DNA of 64,000 nucleotides from Rhodopseudomonas boonkerdii (GCF_021184025.1 NZ_CP036537.1:4774001-4838000); one strand, 5' to 3'; counted from the first letter of the stretch, positions 18,940-27,954 are shown. Notes: a model not told the origin generated them from the sequence alone. Made by a program: numbers and translations.

Positions 18940-19767
18940 TCACTTGAGGTTGACCACCTCGCCGTCGATACGCGCTTCGACCAGCTCGATTCTCGCCGTT
19001 CCCAGTTGCAGTGGTACCACGGCATGAACGAGGATCTCGAAGGGCCCCTGTCCGGCCGACGCCGACGACACCCTGATCTGCTGATTGTTGCGCATGAAAT
19101 TGACATAGGAAGCGTCGGCGAGGTGCCCGGCGACGGGGTTGTAACGAACCGCGCAGAGGCTGGCTTGCCCGCGATACCTACCCGTTCGCGTCGCCTGCAT
19201 ATGCAGGAAGGAGGTTGAGACATCGGCGCGAACGCTGCCGCCATGAATGCGCAATGCGTCGCCGCATGTCGTTGCGGGCTTCGGATCTCCCGACGTCATC
19301 GCCGCCACGAGGGCGCTCAATGGATCAACGACATTCTGTCCGTGTTCCGCTGAAATCGGAACACGTTCGGCGAGATCCTTCAACGGCGGCTCGATGGCAA
19401 CCGTTGCAACATTGCCCGATTTGAAGTTCACCTCCTGTCGGTGCGTCTCCTTCGCAGCGCGCGATGAATAGACATATCGTTCAGGGTACACTTCGCCGTT
19501 CCGATACTTTCCCCTCGACTGCATTTCGAAGGAAAGGCCGGACGCCATGGACGCCACGCCACTGACGTCTCCGCCGAGGCGCGCTTCATAACGGTCTTGC
19601 ACGAGATCGACAGTCAGGCCGATCGTCGCCACCGGCAGACCGAGATAATAGGCCTTGTAACTCGCCCGGAGTTGCGTCGCGGCTGCAGGCGAGAGCGCCG
19701 CCACAATCACGTGTGCCAGACCCAATACGCCCGCCGAAACCGCGCCATGCAGCACATTTCGTTTCAT
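18940..19767 (-). CDS. DUF3108 exported protein
   Basis: The 275-residue protein has a signal peptide (VSAGVLGLAHVIVAALSPAAA) and the DUF3108 pattern LRASYKAYYLGLPVATIGLTVDLVQDRYEARLGGDVSG, followed by beta-strand-rich sequence and DPLSALVAAMTS with a Cys-containing CGDALRI. The family is envelope-associated, with an unknown role. A ribosome-binding site close to 19767 is weak. It is the first of two neighbouring leftward exported DUF genes (DUF3108, DUF3750), separated by about 160 bases. Confidence 0.85.
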   Translation of the reverse strand: MKRNVLHGAVSAGVLGLAHVIVAALSPAAATQLRASYKAYYLGLPVATIGLTVDLVQDRYEARLGGDVSGVASMASGLSFEMQSRGKYRNGEVYPERYVYSSRAAKETHRQEVNFKSGNVATVAIEPPLKDLAERVPISAEHGQNVVDPLSALVAAMTSGDPKPATTCGDALRIHGGSVRADVSTSFLHMQATRTGRYRGQASLCAVRYNPVAGHLADASYVNFMRNNQQIRVSSASAGQGPFEILVHAVVPLQLGTARIELVEARIDGEVVNLK

Positions 19768-19927
19768 CGTTCATCCCCATCGGCCGAAAACCTGCGGACA
19801 GCGCCCCATCGCTTTCGTGGCCGTCCGGTAATGCGACGCAACGCTTGAGCAAATGTGTGGCGGCTATGCTTCACCAGAGCGCCTGAGTTGATTGGTCGCA
19901 CTCACACGCCTCGGCGCGCCGACCGTT

Positions 19928-20662
19928 TCACACGCTCATACCGAGCCGACCGATTGCCGGCAGCTTGATAGCGGGACGGCGGATATCGAAACCGAGAACA
20001 ATGCCGAGGACGTTGAGTTCGACACCTTCAATCCAGCCCACCGTCAAACCGAGGTAGCCGCCCAGCGTCGCACGCACGCCAGTTCCAGACGGAGTCCAGC
20101 CGAATGCTCCGCCTTCATAGGGAAAATCCTTGCCAATCGCGGTTGGCGGCAAAGTCACTTGAAGTTCCGGCACGGCGGCAAGCACTGCAGCAACGAACGT
20201 ATTCGAGTTCGGCCCCGGCCACGCCCGATAATCACCGTAACTGCGCCAGGAATAGCCGGCGATGGCGGCCTTGATCCTCGGGATCATCTCTTCAGCGCTT
20301 GCGCCATCGGCCGACGCGATCGCCATCGGCTCTTCGCCAAACCAGCGGCCATCGGCGGCAAAGCCATTAAGGCGGATTGGATCGCCCCAGGCGGTATAAT
20401 CATAGCGGGTATAGGTCTTTGCGCCCGCTTCCTTGAACACAATCCAACTATGCACAGCGAAAATGCCACGCCAGCGAACGGTGCGCGCGGCAAAAACGCG
20501 AACCAGCGCTCCGGGATGTTCTGCCGCCGGCGGCAACAGACCGGCACTTGAGCGATCGGCGCCTTGCCAGTTCACAGAACGATCGCCTGTCCAATATTTC
20601 ACCGCCGAGATTCCGATCGGCACGACGAACAATGTGAGCAGGACCAGAATGATTTTTCTCAC
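19928..20662 (-). CDS. DUF3750 membrane-anchored protein
   Basis: The 244-residue protein begins with a hydrophobic anchor (MRKIILVLLTLFVVPIGISAV). The DUF3750 pattern follows: ALVRVFAARTVRWRGIFAVHSWIVFKEAGAKTYTRYDYTAWGDPIRLNGF, WRSYGDYRAWPGPNSNTFVAAVLAAVPEL and PTAIGKDFPYEGGAFGWTPSGTGVRATLGGYLG. The H and N/T pattern resembles a hydrolase-like fold, but no function is known. The start codon is GTG at 20662. Confidence 0.82.
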   Translation of the reverse strand: MRKIILVLLTLFVVPIGISAVKYWTGDRSVNWQGADRSSAGLLPPAAEHPGALVRVFAARTVRWRGIFAVHSWIVFKEAGAKTYTRYDYTAWGDPIRLNGFAADGRWFGEEPMAIASADGASAEEMIPRIKAAIAGYSWRSYGDYRAWPGPNSNTFVAAVLAAVPELQVTLPPTAIGKDFPYEGGAFGWTPSGTGVRATLGGYLGLTVGWIEGVELNVLGIVLGFDIRRPAIKLPAIGRLGMSV

Positions 20663-20867
20663 CGAAACGATCCAGAGGCGGGAATAAAGCGAAGATATAG
20701 GTGTGGATATGGACCTTGCGCGGGATTTCGCTACATGGCTCGCTGCCGGAAATTCCGAGTGCTGTCCACGCTATCCACAGGGACGATGCGCGATCGAGCA
20801 GGTTATTGCCATGATCGCGAGGTGAAGTGCCGTCATGATCGCAAATGATCGAAAGCGGAGATTCAAA

Positions 20868-21050
20868 ATGACGCCCGATCTGATCGAAACAGATATCGAC
20901 GAAATCATATCGACCTGTAACGGAGACCTGCGCGGCGCGGTAAAAGCCCTGCTGCTGGTCAACGAACAGCTCGAAGCTGAATTGCAGCAACTATATGCGG
21001 CATCCATTAGGGGTGGTGCGATCCGCCCAGGAACCAGCGCGCTGCATTAG
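20868..21050 (+). CDS. Small conserved-looking protein, unknown
   Basis: The 60-residue frame starts at ATG 20868 with GGAG eight bases upstream. The product (MTPDLIETDIDEIISTCNGD, then RGAVKALLLVNEQLEAELQQLY) is acidic and helical, with a leucine-rich segment that could form a short coiled coil. The codon use and spacing look genuine. The upstream 200 bases contain three ATGATCG repeats. An earlier start at 20835 is less likely. I cannot name a family. Confidence 0.55.
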   Translation: MTPDLIETDIDEIISTCNGDLRGAVKALLLVNEQLEAELQQLYAASIRGGAIRPGTSALH

Positions 21051-21096
21051 TTCGCGCTGCATACCCTCGATGGCGCGCGGCACCGGGAGCCCGTTA

Positions 21097-23460
21097 TCAC
21101 GCCCGGCGTTTTTCCTGTTTCGTTTCTGTTGCCTGACCTTCTTCAGTGACCTGGCCGCCTTCTTCTTCCTTCGCTGGCGGCGGCAACTGCATGACCACCC
21201 TCTGGTTCGGCGCAGCGATTGCGATGCCCTCCTCCTGTAGTCGCATCTTCATACGGCGGTTGAATTCGCGCTGTACCCCCCAGCGGCCCGTGTCCGTGCA
21301 GCGGATCTGACCGACCAACGTGGACATCGCGCCATCGACCTTGTCGACGCCCCACAGTTCAAGGTCGCTACGCATGAGAGGACGATAAGCATCCTCCTTC
21401 CGCATCCCCACGGCGATGTCCTTAAGAATTTCACCGACGCGATCGGTGTCTTCCTTGCTATCGACACTGACAGATACCGCCGCATTGCCGGCACCGCGGC
21501 TCGAATTGGTAATGGTCGTCACGGCACTGAACGGGATGATATGCACCGAGCCGTCACCGGCGCGGAGACGGATGGTTCGGATCGACAGGTTTTCGACCAC
21601 GCCGGTCAGCCCCGACACGGCGACGGTGTCACCCACCTGCACCGTGCTCTCCAGCAACAGGAACAGGCCGGTGATGACGTCCTGCACCAGCTTCTGAGAA
21701 CCGAAGCCGATAGCGACACCGAGAATGCCGGCGCCCGCCAGCAGCGGCGCGACATTGACGCCGATCTCGCTCAGTACCGTGAGCGCGATCACTGCAATGA
21801 TGACGCCGAGCAAAGTCGTGCGCAGCATCGGCTGGAACGTGCGCAGACGCGCCGCCCGCGCGAAGTGACCGTCGCGTGTGAGCGCCGTGAGCTGACGCTC
21901 CATCAGCGCATTGCTGCCTTCCCACACCGCGGCTGCGGCGACGGCTGCGATGGCGACGGTGACAATCGCAGAGACCACACGGCTGCCGATCTGCCCGCCA
22001 TAAAACCAGACGATGGCATTGACGCCCCAGACCTCCAGCAATGCGACAAGACCGATGACGGCGATGATCGCCGCGACCACTTTGCGCAACAGCGGCAGAT
22101 AACGATTGGCGCGGGCCTCCAGTCCCGGGAAGCGCTTCAGAACTTCCGGCCGAATGCGGAAGCCGCGATCGATCAGGCTCAGCGCCATCATCGAGACGAG
22201 GCGTGTGACTAGCGCAACGATGACGGTGCCGACGATATATTGCAGCAGCAGCGCGTAGCCGTTGCGGATATTCAGTGCCCAGACTCCCCACGCGGCCATC
22301 ACGATGAAAATACCGAACACATGCCAAAGGCTGGCAAAGCGATTGCGCATGCCATTCAGAACGCCAGTCGCCCCGAAAGGTGCGCGCAACGCGTCGGCCA
22401 CAGGCTTGCGGCATTGCAAGATGATGATGACGACAAACAGATGCACAATGAGCATCACGAGCTTGATGAGCGCGAGATGGGCAGAGCGATACAGGCCCAT
22501 CATCAACGCGACATTGGCAATCGCGATACCGGTGGCGCCGACAGTCACGATGCGGCGCGTCCAGATTTCGATATAAGCGGCCGTCTCTTCCTTCACACGA
22601 AACAGAGCGAGCGGGCCGAACAATGCGCGCATGACGCAGATGATCGCGCGCGCCACCACATAGCTGTTTACAATGGCGAGGATCGCGAGACGTGTGGTGC
22701 CGGCGTCACCGATTTGTGTGCCGAGTAACAGCGAGACCGTGCCGGTGAAGACGAGAATCGGAAGCAGCTCGAGCAACAGGCGACCGATCACATAAGGCAA
22801 CCGCAGCAACGACTGCCAGGCGCGCGTCAGACTGCGGCGACGTTTGTTCAGCTCGGGCGTCCCGGTGATGTCGGCCGTGGACGACGGCGGATCGACATGA
22901 TCGACGATGAGAGCCGAAGGGGCACGGGCAACGAAGGGAATACGTGCCTCCAGCGCTGCTTGCGGCCTGCGCAGCAGCCAGACGACGAGCCATTCGGCCG
23001 CCAGCGCACCACCGAATACGACGGCCAGCTTCCAGGCAATGTCGAACAGCAAATGATAGGTGGCCGGATCGTTGGCGCTGCGTTGCAGCCAGTACCACAA
23101 CGCTGGAAAGCGCGTGATCTGCTCCACGGCCATGGATACCTCGCGCGACACATCGCCGAGCTGATCTGCAATCGTCACCAGAAGCTGCGCACCGAGGCTG
23201 TCGGCATCGAGCGGGATCGCGGGCTTTTTCTCAGGCTCTGCCGGCTTCGCCTGGGCAATCGCCTGCAGCGTGTCGATCATCTCCTTGCGCTTGGCATCGT
23301 TCTGCAATGTCTCGAGCGCGGCCTTCGCCTGCTCCGGCGTCAACGCAGGCGCCGCAGCGGCAGGCGGCACGTCCGCTTTCTGCGCCAGAGCGGGGGGGCT
23401 GAATGGCGGAATGAACAAAAGACACAGAAGTGCGAAAAGCGGGAAAGACTTCTTCGCCAA
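21097..23460 (-). CDS. Mechanosensitive channel, MscS superfamily, large form
   Basis: This 787-residue protein has a signal peptide (FALLCLLFIPPFSPPALA), a periplasmic Ala/Lys-rich helix (PEQAKAALETLQNDAKRKEM) and about ten hydrophobic segments. The MscS pore and beta domain follow near residues 560-700, with AGAGILGVAIGFGSQKLVQDVITGLFLLLESTVQVGDTVAVSGLTGVVENLSIRTIRLR. It probably opens under osmotic downshock. The size matches the YbdG/MscK-like expanded class. The start codon appears to be TTG at 23460, because no ATG precedes the signal peptide. The C-terminus is charged (EEEGGQVTEEGQATET). Confidence 0.9.
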   Translation of the reverse strand: MAKKSFPLFALLCLLFIPPFSPPALAQKADVPPAAAAPALTPEQAKAALETLQNDAKRKEMIDTLQAIAQAKPAEPEKKPAIPLDADSLGAQLLVTIADQLGDVSREVSMAVEQITRFPALWYWLQRSANDPATYHLLFDIAWKLAVVFGGALAAEWLVVWLLRRPQAALEARIPFVARAPSALIVDHVDPPSSTADITGTPELNKRRRSLTRAWQSLLRLPYVIGRLLLELLPILVFTGTVSLLLGTQIGDAGTTRLAILAIVNSYVVARAIICVMRALFGPLALFRVKEETAAYIEIWTRRIVTVGATGIAIANVALMMGLYRSAHLALIKLVMLIVHLFVVIIILQCRKPVADALRAPFGATGVLNGMRNRFASLWHVFGIFIVMAAWGVWALNIRNGYALLLQYIVGTVIVALVTRLVSMMALSLIDRGFRIRPEVLKRFPGLEARANRYLPLLRKVVAAIIAVIGLVALLEVWGVNAIVWFYGGQIGSRVVSAIVTVAIAAVAAAAVWEGSNALMERQLTALTRDGHFARAARLRTFQPMLRTTLLGVIIAVIALTVLSEIGVNVAPLLAGAGILGVAIGFGSQKLVQDVITGLFLLLESTVQVGDTVAVSGLTGVVENLSIRTIRLRAGDGSVHIIPFSAVTTITNSSRGAGNAAVSVSVDSKEDTDRVGEILKDIAVGMRKEDAYRPLMRSDLELWGVDKVDGAMSTLVGQIRCTDTGRWGVQREFNRRMKMRLQEEGIAIAAPNQRVVMQLPPPAKEEEGGQVTEEGQATETKQEKRRA

Positions 23461-23589
23461 GACGAGGTCCCTTCAAGAATCCTGGAAAGGGCCCTTTTCG
23501 CCTATTTCATGTGTCGGAAGTTTGGTTCCGGGAGGAAAATGGCGCGAAAAACCGCCAAAGCTCGGCAGCGTTGCGCTGAACGGGACGCG

Positions 23590-24234
23590 TCAGATATCCC
23601 GGCCCTCGACCTTTTCGGTCAGGGACTTCACCAGTTCCGGCACCTTTTCGAGATGCGGATTGACCGCGAGCGCCTTGCGATAGGCCTCCAGCGCCCGTTT
23701 GTCGTCGCCGAATTCCTGCATGATCATGCCAAGCCCGGCCAGCGCCCCGAAATGCCGCGGCTCGCGCGCCAGCACCTGCTCGATATCTTCCAGCGCGTGG
23801 GTGTAATCGTTCTGCAAGTAATACAGCGTCGCCCGCCGGTTCCAGCCCTCGATGTAGTCGGGCTTCAACTTGATGACGGCGCTCAGCAATTTGACCGACA
23901 CGTCGATCTGCTTGGCATCCAGCGCCGTCTTGGCGCGGGTCATCAACAACGCCGCGGTGTCGCTGGAGGTCTGCGACCACTGCGCCCAGATTCGGCCCTC
24001 GACATGCCGGGCGCTGGCCTCATCGGGCGCCGCCTTCAGCGCTCCGAACAGAAAATCCAGGCCGCGGGTCTTGTCTGCACCGATTTTCGGAAGTTTTTCA
24101 GGGGCTTGAGGGATCTCTTTGCGCGCGCCCGGCTCGACCGATTTGGGGTCTTTGACCTGCGCGACAGCAGGTCCCGTCGCGAAAAGCGCGGTCAGCAAGA
24201 GGCCAAAACCTGCGATCCGGACGTGCGATGCCAT
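23590..24234 (-). CDS. Exported tetratricopeptide-repeat protein
   Basis: The 214-residue protein has a signal peptide (GFGLLLTALFATGPAVAQ) and at least three TPR units in residues 80-200. The clearest is YIEGWNRRATLYYLQNDYTHALEDIEQVLAREPRHFGALAGLGMIMQEFGDDKRALEAYRKALAVNPHLE. It probably acts as a periplasmic scaffold. It lies downstream of rpmJ but is separated from it by a clear terminator, so it must have its own promoter, and it precedes mscS on the same strand with about 130 bases between. Confidence 0.87.
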   Translation of the reverse strand: MASHVRIAGFGLLLTALFATGPAVAQVKDPKSVEPGARKEIPQAPEKLPKIGADKTRGLDFLFGALKAAPDEASARHVEGRIWAQWSQTSSDTAALLMTRAKTALDAKQIDVSVKLLSAVIKLKPDYIEGWNRRATLYYLQNDYTHALEDIEQVLAREPRHFGALAGLGMIMQEFGDDKRALEAYRKALAVNPHLEKVPELVKSLTEKVEGRDI

Positions 24235-24252
24235 AGGTGAAGTCTAGACACG

Positions 24253-24281
24253 AAAAAACGCGCTGCAAAGCGGCAGCGCGT
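24253..24281 (-). terminator. Rho-independent terminator of rpmJ
   Basis: Read on the minus strand, ACGCGCTGC and GCAGCGCGT form a perfect 9-bp stem (24281-24273, 24266-24258) with a 6-base loop, followed by a run of six T (24258-24253). It lies about 54 bases after the rpmJ stop. Confidence 0.92.
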
Positions 24282-24334
24282 CAAACACCTGTGATATCGC
24301 AATGCCGGCCGGAAAAATCCGACCGAACAGCGAC

Positions 24335-24460
24335 TTAACCCTGGCGAGCCTTGAAACGGCGCTGGGTCTTGTTGATCACGTAGACGCGGCCCTTGCGGCG
24401 GACCAGGCGATTATCGCGGTGACGGGCACGCAGCGATTTCAACGAGTTACGGACTTTCAT
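24335..24460 (-). CDS. rpmJ: 50S ribosomal protein L36 (bL36)
   Basis: A 41-residue, strongly basic frame runs from ATG 24460 to TAA 24335 ([20 protein letters not shown]... then [20 protein letters not shown]). This is bL36 of the long, zinc-ribbon-free type: the usual CxxC...C/H zinc ligands are absent, as is normal for the alphaproteobacterial C-minus form. It is followed by its own terminator and is monocistronic here. Confidence 0.96.
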   Translation of the reverse strand: MKVRNSLKSLRARHRDNRLVRRKGRVYVINKTQRRFKARQG

Positions 24461-24644
24461 CGGTCGATCCTGATAGCTTGCGATCGTGACTTCAAATGCC
24501 GTGCGTCGCAGGCCGAAATCAGCGAAATATGGGCTTTAACCCGCTGGCAGCCGAGCCGCCCGGGACCCGCGGTTTCTAGCCACCACCGGTCGCACTGTCA
24601 ATCCGAACGGGCAAAATCACGGCCCGTACGGACGACATTTGCAG

Positions 24645-24664
24645 GCGTTTGTGACGTCAAACGC
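24645..24664. promoter_or_regulatory. Perfect dyad between the Bug gene end and rpmJ
   Basis: GCGTTTG and CAAACGC (24645-24651, 24658-24664) flank TGACGT. It lies 25 bases beyond the Bug gene stop on the minus strand and about 185 bases upstream of rpmJ. There is no T-run, so it could be a weak terminator or a regulator site. Confidence 0.35.
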
Positions 24665-24688
24665 TGAATTCCGTGCGGCAGCACCGTG

Positions 24689-25660
24689 TCATTCCTGCGG
24701 CACGTTTGCGGTCTTCACCACCGCGCTCCATTTGGCGATTTCCGCATCCACGAAGGTGCCGAATTCGGCTCCCGTTCGCCTGCCGGGCTCGACGCCCTGC
24801 GTGGCGAACTTGTCGCGGGTTGCCGGTGCGGCCAGAATCTCCGCCATCGCTTCCACTAATTTCTTGTAGACCGGGGTCCCGTTGGCCTGCGGCATATACA
24901 TGCCGAACCAGGACGTCGCCTCAAAACCCTTCACGCCCGCCTCGTCGAGCGTCGGCACGTGGGGCAGCGAGGCGGCGCGCTGCAGGCTGGTGACGGCGAG
25001 CACACGAATATTGCCGGCCTGCGCGGCGGGAAGCACCGTCGGCAACGTATCGAACATGATCGGAATATGGCCGCCGATCAGATCGCTCATCGCAGGCGCC
25101 GCGCCCTTGTAGGGAATGTGCTCGAGACTGACACCGGCCATCTGCTTGAACAACTCGCCGGAGAGATGATTGGCGCCGCCGATGCCGGAGGAGCCGAAGG
25201 ACAATTTACCAGGCTGCTGCTTCGCCATCGCGATCAGTTCGGCGACATTCCTCGCCGGAAAATCCTTCGACACGCACAGAGCATTCGGCGCCGTTGCCAC
25301 CACGGCGATCGGCGAGAAATCCTTCTGCGTGTCGTAAGGCAGGCGCTTGCGCAGGCTCGGATTGATGACGTGATGCGTGGCGGTGATCAGCACCACGCTG
25401 CCATCGGGGGGCGACTTCGCGACCATTTCCGAGCCAATGGTACCGGATGCGCCCGGCCTGTTCTCGACCAGCGTCGTGACGCCGATCTTGTCGCCGAGAT
25501 ATTGCGCGACGAAACGCGCGAGAATGTCGGTGGTGCCGCCGGCGGGAAACGGCACGACGATCCTGATCTGATTGCCGGGAATGATCTGCGCCTGTGCGGG
25601 CGCGGCCGTGAAGCAAGCCGTGGCCAGAACAGCCAGCACGGCTCTTGCGAGCAAATTCAT
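24689..25660 (-). CDS. Bug-family tripartite tricarboxylate transporter solute receptor
   Basis: The 323-residue protein has a signal peptide (MNLLARAVLAVLATACFTAA, cleavage after PAQAQ) and the Bug fold marks: IRIVVPFPAGGTTDILARFVAQYL, VENRPGASGTIGSEMVAKSPPDGSVVLI and KLSFGSSGIGGANHLSGELFKQMAGV. Bug receptors bind small carboxylates or similar ligands in the periplasm. No TctA/TctB membrane genes are nearby, so it probably uses permeases from elsewhere. ATG 25660 has GGGGACGAA upstream. It is the last gene of the unit with two MaoC-type genes. Confidence 0.9.
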   Translation of the reverse strand: MNLLARAVLAVLATACFTAAPAQAQIIPGNQIRIVVPFPAGGTTDILARFVAQYLGDKIGVTTLVENRPGASGTIGSEMVAKSPPDGSVVLITATHHVINPSLRKRLPYDTQKDFSPIAVVATAPNALCVSKDFPARNVAELIAMAKQQPGKLSFGSSGIGGANHLSGELFKQMAGVSLEHIPYKGAAPAMSDLIGGHIPIMFDTLPTVLPAAQAGNIRVLAVTSLQRAASLPHVPTLDEAGVKGFEATSWFGMYMPQANGTPVYKKLVEAMAEILAAPATRDKFATQGVEPGRRTGAEFGTFVDAEIAKWSAVVKTANVPQE

Positions 25661-25746
25661 TTCGTCCCCCAATATTCGTTTCATTGTTGAACGGTGTGCG
25701 ACCTTAGCCGCACACCATGATGCGAGGCCGACGACGTGCAGAGCGA

Positions 25747-26187
25747 TCAGGCCGCGGTCGGAAATTCGACCATGGCCTCGCCGGTCGCGACTTTCTCGTC
25801 GTGCTGGTTCTTCACCAGCACGTCGATCAGCACCCAGCGCGACTTCTGCGTCACCTGCTTGGCCTTGATGATGCCTACCGGCCGGATCGTATCGCCCGGC
25901 TTCACCGGTTTGACCCAGCGCGTTTCCAGGCGGCGATGGATGGCGCCGGCGGGATAGGCCCAGTCGGTCAGCATGCGGGTGATGAGTCCGAAATTGTTCA
26001 TGCCATGCATGATGATGCCGCCGAAATTGGTCTTGCCGAACGAGTTCTTCATGTAGTCGTCATCCAGATGCAGCGGATTGTAGTCGAGCGACCCGTCGCA
26101 AAAGAGACGGATGGATTCGCGCGATACGGCGAAGCTCGGTCCGTCGATGGTGTCGCCGGCATTCAGAGTCTCGAAATTCGTGCTCAT
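25747..26187 (-). CDS. MaoC-family dehydratase
   Basis: The 146-residue hotdog-fold protein has the hydratase-2 motif in LDYNPLHLDDDYMKNSFGKTNFGGIIMHGMNNFGLITRML, with the conserved Asp/Asn and His. Such enzymes add or remove water from acyl-CoA thioesters. It follows the related 26209-26685 gene by 21 bases and probably forms a two-chain hydratase with it. The substrate is unknown, but co-transcription with a Bug receptor suggests a small imported acid. Confidence 0.87.
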   Translation of the reverse strand: MSTNFETLNAGDTIDGPSFAVSRESIRLFCDGSLDYNPLHLDDDYMKNSFGKTNFGGIIMHGMNNFGLITRMLTDWAYPAGAIHRRLETRWVKPVKPGDTIRPVGIIKAKQVTQKSRWVLIDVLVKNQHDEKVATGEAMVEFPTAA

Positions 26188-26208
26188 GAACTGTCTCCTG
26201 CGCTGCGC

Positions 26209-26685
26209 TTACATCGGGCGAATGGTCTGGCCGCGGCCGGAACAGATGACGTCGCCATGTTGGTTGAAGAACACGTTGTCGTGCACCACGAACAGGCGCT
26301 CGCGCTTGATGAACTTGTCGAGCGCACGCGCCTGCAGCGTGATGGTGTCGCCAGGCCGCGCCGGGATGTTGTAGCTCCAGCTCTGACCGGCATTCACCGT
26401 GCCGGGCGTGCGCATCCAGTCGTCGGTGGGCGTGCAGGCGAACATCAGCAGGATGTGGATCGACGGCGGCGCGATCAGCCCGCCATAGGGCGATGCCTTC
26501 GCGTAAGCTTCATCGAAGTACAGTGGGTGGTCTTCGCCGACCGAGCGGCAATACAGCTGGATCGCCTCCTTGGTCAGAACATAAGGGAGCGTCTTGCGGG
26601 GCGCCCCGGGGACGATCTCGTCCCAGACTTTCCGCAGGTTCGCGTCCTTCCAGAAATCCGTTTCGAAAACTTGGGCTTGCGGCAT
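26209..26685 (-). CDS. MaoC-like N-terminal (FAS1-like) dehydratase domain protein
   Basis: The 158-residue protein is the N-terminal-type MaoC half: IQLYCRSVGEDHPLYFDEAYAKASPYGGLIAPPSIHILLMFAC, then NAGQSWSYNIPARPGDTITLQARALDKFIKRERLFVVHDNVFFNQHGDVICSGRGQTIRPM. These usually pair with a catalytic MaoC chain, which is encoded next. It is the first gene of a leftward unit that starts back to back with the iclR-type gene; the 91-base gap holds the operator described below. Confidence 0.85.
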   Translation of the reverse strand: MPQAQVFETDFWKDANLRKVWDEIVPGAPRKTLPYVLTKEAIQLYCRSVGEDHPLYFDEAYAKASPYGGLIAPPSIHILLMFACTPTDDWMRTPGTVNAGQSWSYNIPARPGDTITLQARALDKFIKRERLFVVHDNVFFNQHGDVICSGRGQTIRPM

Positions 26686-26703
26686 TCAGTTAACTCCCAT
26701 ATC

Positions 26704-26740
26704 AGTTCGTCTAGCGAACTTTTTATTCATCGAGCGAACT
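26704..26740. promoter_or_regulatory. IclR-type operator: palindrome plus third half-site
   Basis: AGTTCG tctag CGAACT (26704-26720) is a perfect 6-bp-arm palindrome. A further CGAACT lies at 26735-26740, exactly 20 bases after the second arm, so two helical turns away on the same face. Regulators of the PobR/PcaU branch of the IclR family are known to bind three such half-sites. The site lies between the divergent maoC-type and iclR-type genes and overlaps any maoC promoter. Confidence 0.6.
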
Positions 26741-26776
26741 AGATTGATCTGATTTTGACCGGCCTGCAAGTCGGTC

Positions 26777-27565
26777 GTGTCGAAGAGGTTTGAAGTGGCG
26801 AAAGAGAGCGATGGATTTGTGCGCGCGATCGCGCGGGGCTTTGCGACGGTGGAAGCACTCGGCAAGCCACCCGGCCGTCATACGCTGTCGGAAGTTGCCG
26901 TCATCGCAGGCCTCAGCCGCGCCACCGCCCGCCGCATGCTGGCGACGCTGGTGGCGATGAACTATTGCGAGGCGGACGGCCGCTATTTCAGCCTGCGCCC
27001 GCGCGCGCTCGGTCTCGGCCTCTCCTATCTCAACGCGCTGCCCTACTGGGGTTACGCCCAGCGCGCGCTCGAAGATTTACGCAACGAGACCGGCGAGTCC
27101 TGCGCGCTGGCGGTGCTCGACGAGACGGAGATCGTCTATGCGCTGCGGCTGCCGGCACGCCGCATCCTTTCCGCCAATCTCGCCATCGGCAGCCGCCTGC
27201 CCGCCCATGTGGTGTCGCTCGGCCGCGTGCTGCTGGCCGCACTGCCGCCCGACAAGCGCGCGGCCTATCTCGCGACCACCGACTTCCAGCCGATCACCGC
27301 GCGCACCATCACCGACCCGGCCGAGCTCGGGCGCGAACTCGACCGTGTCGATGCCGAGGGCTATGGCTGGATCGACGGCGAACTCGACCCCGCGATCTGC
27401 GGCATCGCCGTGCCGGTGCGTGACCATGCCGGCCGCGTGGTGGCGGCGATCAGCATCAACACGATTTCCGGCACGCTGAGCGAGGCGGAAGCGAAGGAGA
27501 AGTATCTCGTGCCACTGCGCAGGACGGCGCAAGATATTCGGACACAGGCTTCGCAGGCAGGGTGA
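26777..27565 (+). CDS. IclR-family transcriptional regulator (PobR/PcaR-like)
   Basis: The 262-residue protein has a winged helix (HTLSEVAVIAGLSRATARRMLATLVAMNYCEADGRYFSLRPRALGLG, about 30-80) and an IclR effector domain (CALAVLDETEIVYALRLPARRILSANLAIGSRLPAHVVSLGRVLLAAL...). It most resembles regulators of aromatic-acid catabolism. GTG 26777 gives the full frame. GTG 26795 with AGAGG upstream is an equally good start. It is divergent from the MaoC-Bug unit, which it probably controls. Confidence 0.9.
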   Translation: MSKRFEVAKESDGFVRAIARGFATVEALGKPPGRHTLSEVAVIAGLSRATARRMLATLVAMNYCEADGRYFSLRPRALGLGLSYLNALPYWGYAQRALEDLRNETGESCALAVLDETEIVYALRLPARRILSANLAIGSRLPAHVVSLGRVLLAALPPDKRAAYLATTDFQPITARTITDPAELGRELDRVDAEGYGWIDGELDPAICGIAVPVRDHAGRVVAAISINTISGTLSEAEAKEKYLVPLRRTAQDIRTQASQAG

Positions 27566-27590
27566 GAAAATGTACGGCCTCTTCACCGAC

Positions 27591-27954
27591 CCTCCCGCCT
27601 GAACGCAGTTGCGTTCGGCTAAGGTGAGGAGGCCTAGCGGCGCAATTGCGCCGCTGAGAGCGCCGTCTCGAACCATGCGATGGTGGGGTTCCGCCACCAT
27701 CCTTCGAGACGCGCGCCGTGGCGCGCTCCTCAGAGTCCGACTCATAAAGCGGTCGAGGTGGTTTTCGGCTGCTTTTGCTCGGAACAATGCCCGTTCAGCT
27801 CAGGATCTCGATTCTCCGTCCTCATCCTGAGGAGCCGCGCAGCGGCGTCTCGAAGGATGGCCGAAAAAGCTCCGAGCCAAGCCATCTCATGGTTCGAGAC
27901 GGCGCTGCGCGCCTCCTCACCTCAGCCTGAACGCAACTGCGTTCAGGCGGGAGG
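27591..27954. repeat. Long intergenic element with 42-bp terminal inverted repeats, copy 1
   Basis: The ends 27591-27632 and 27912-27954 are near-perfect inverted copies (CCTCCCGCCTGAACGCAGTT... against its complement, with about two differences). Inside lie arms containing CGTCTCGAACCATG in opposite orientations, REP-like pieces (CCTCATCCTGAGGAGC, CCATCCTTCGAGACGC) and an asymmetric core around 27742-27830. A second copy lies at 33316-33683 with the core inverted relative to the arms. No protein is encoded, and no target-site duplication was found by eye. Confidence 0.8.

Noticed and set aside
19000..19400. Plus-strand frames opposite DUF3108
   Set aside because: They fit no domain, and the minus-strand protein with a signal peptide explains the region.
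20770..20778. CTATCCACA, a DnaA-box-like site
   Set aside because: It is a single copy with one mismatch and has no other origin features nearby.
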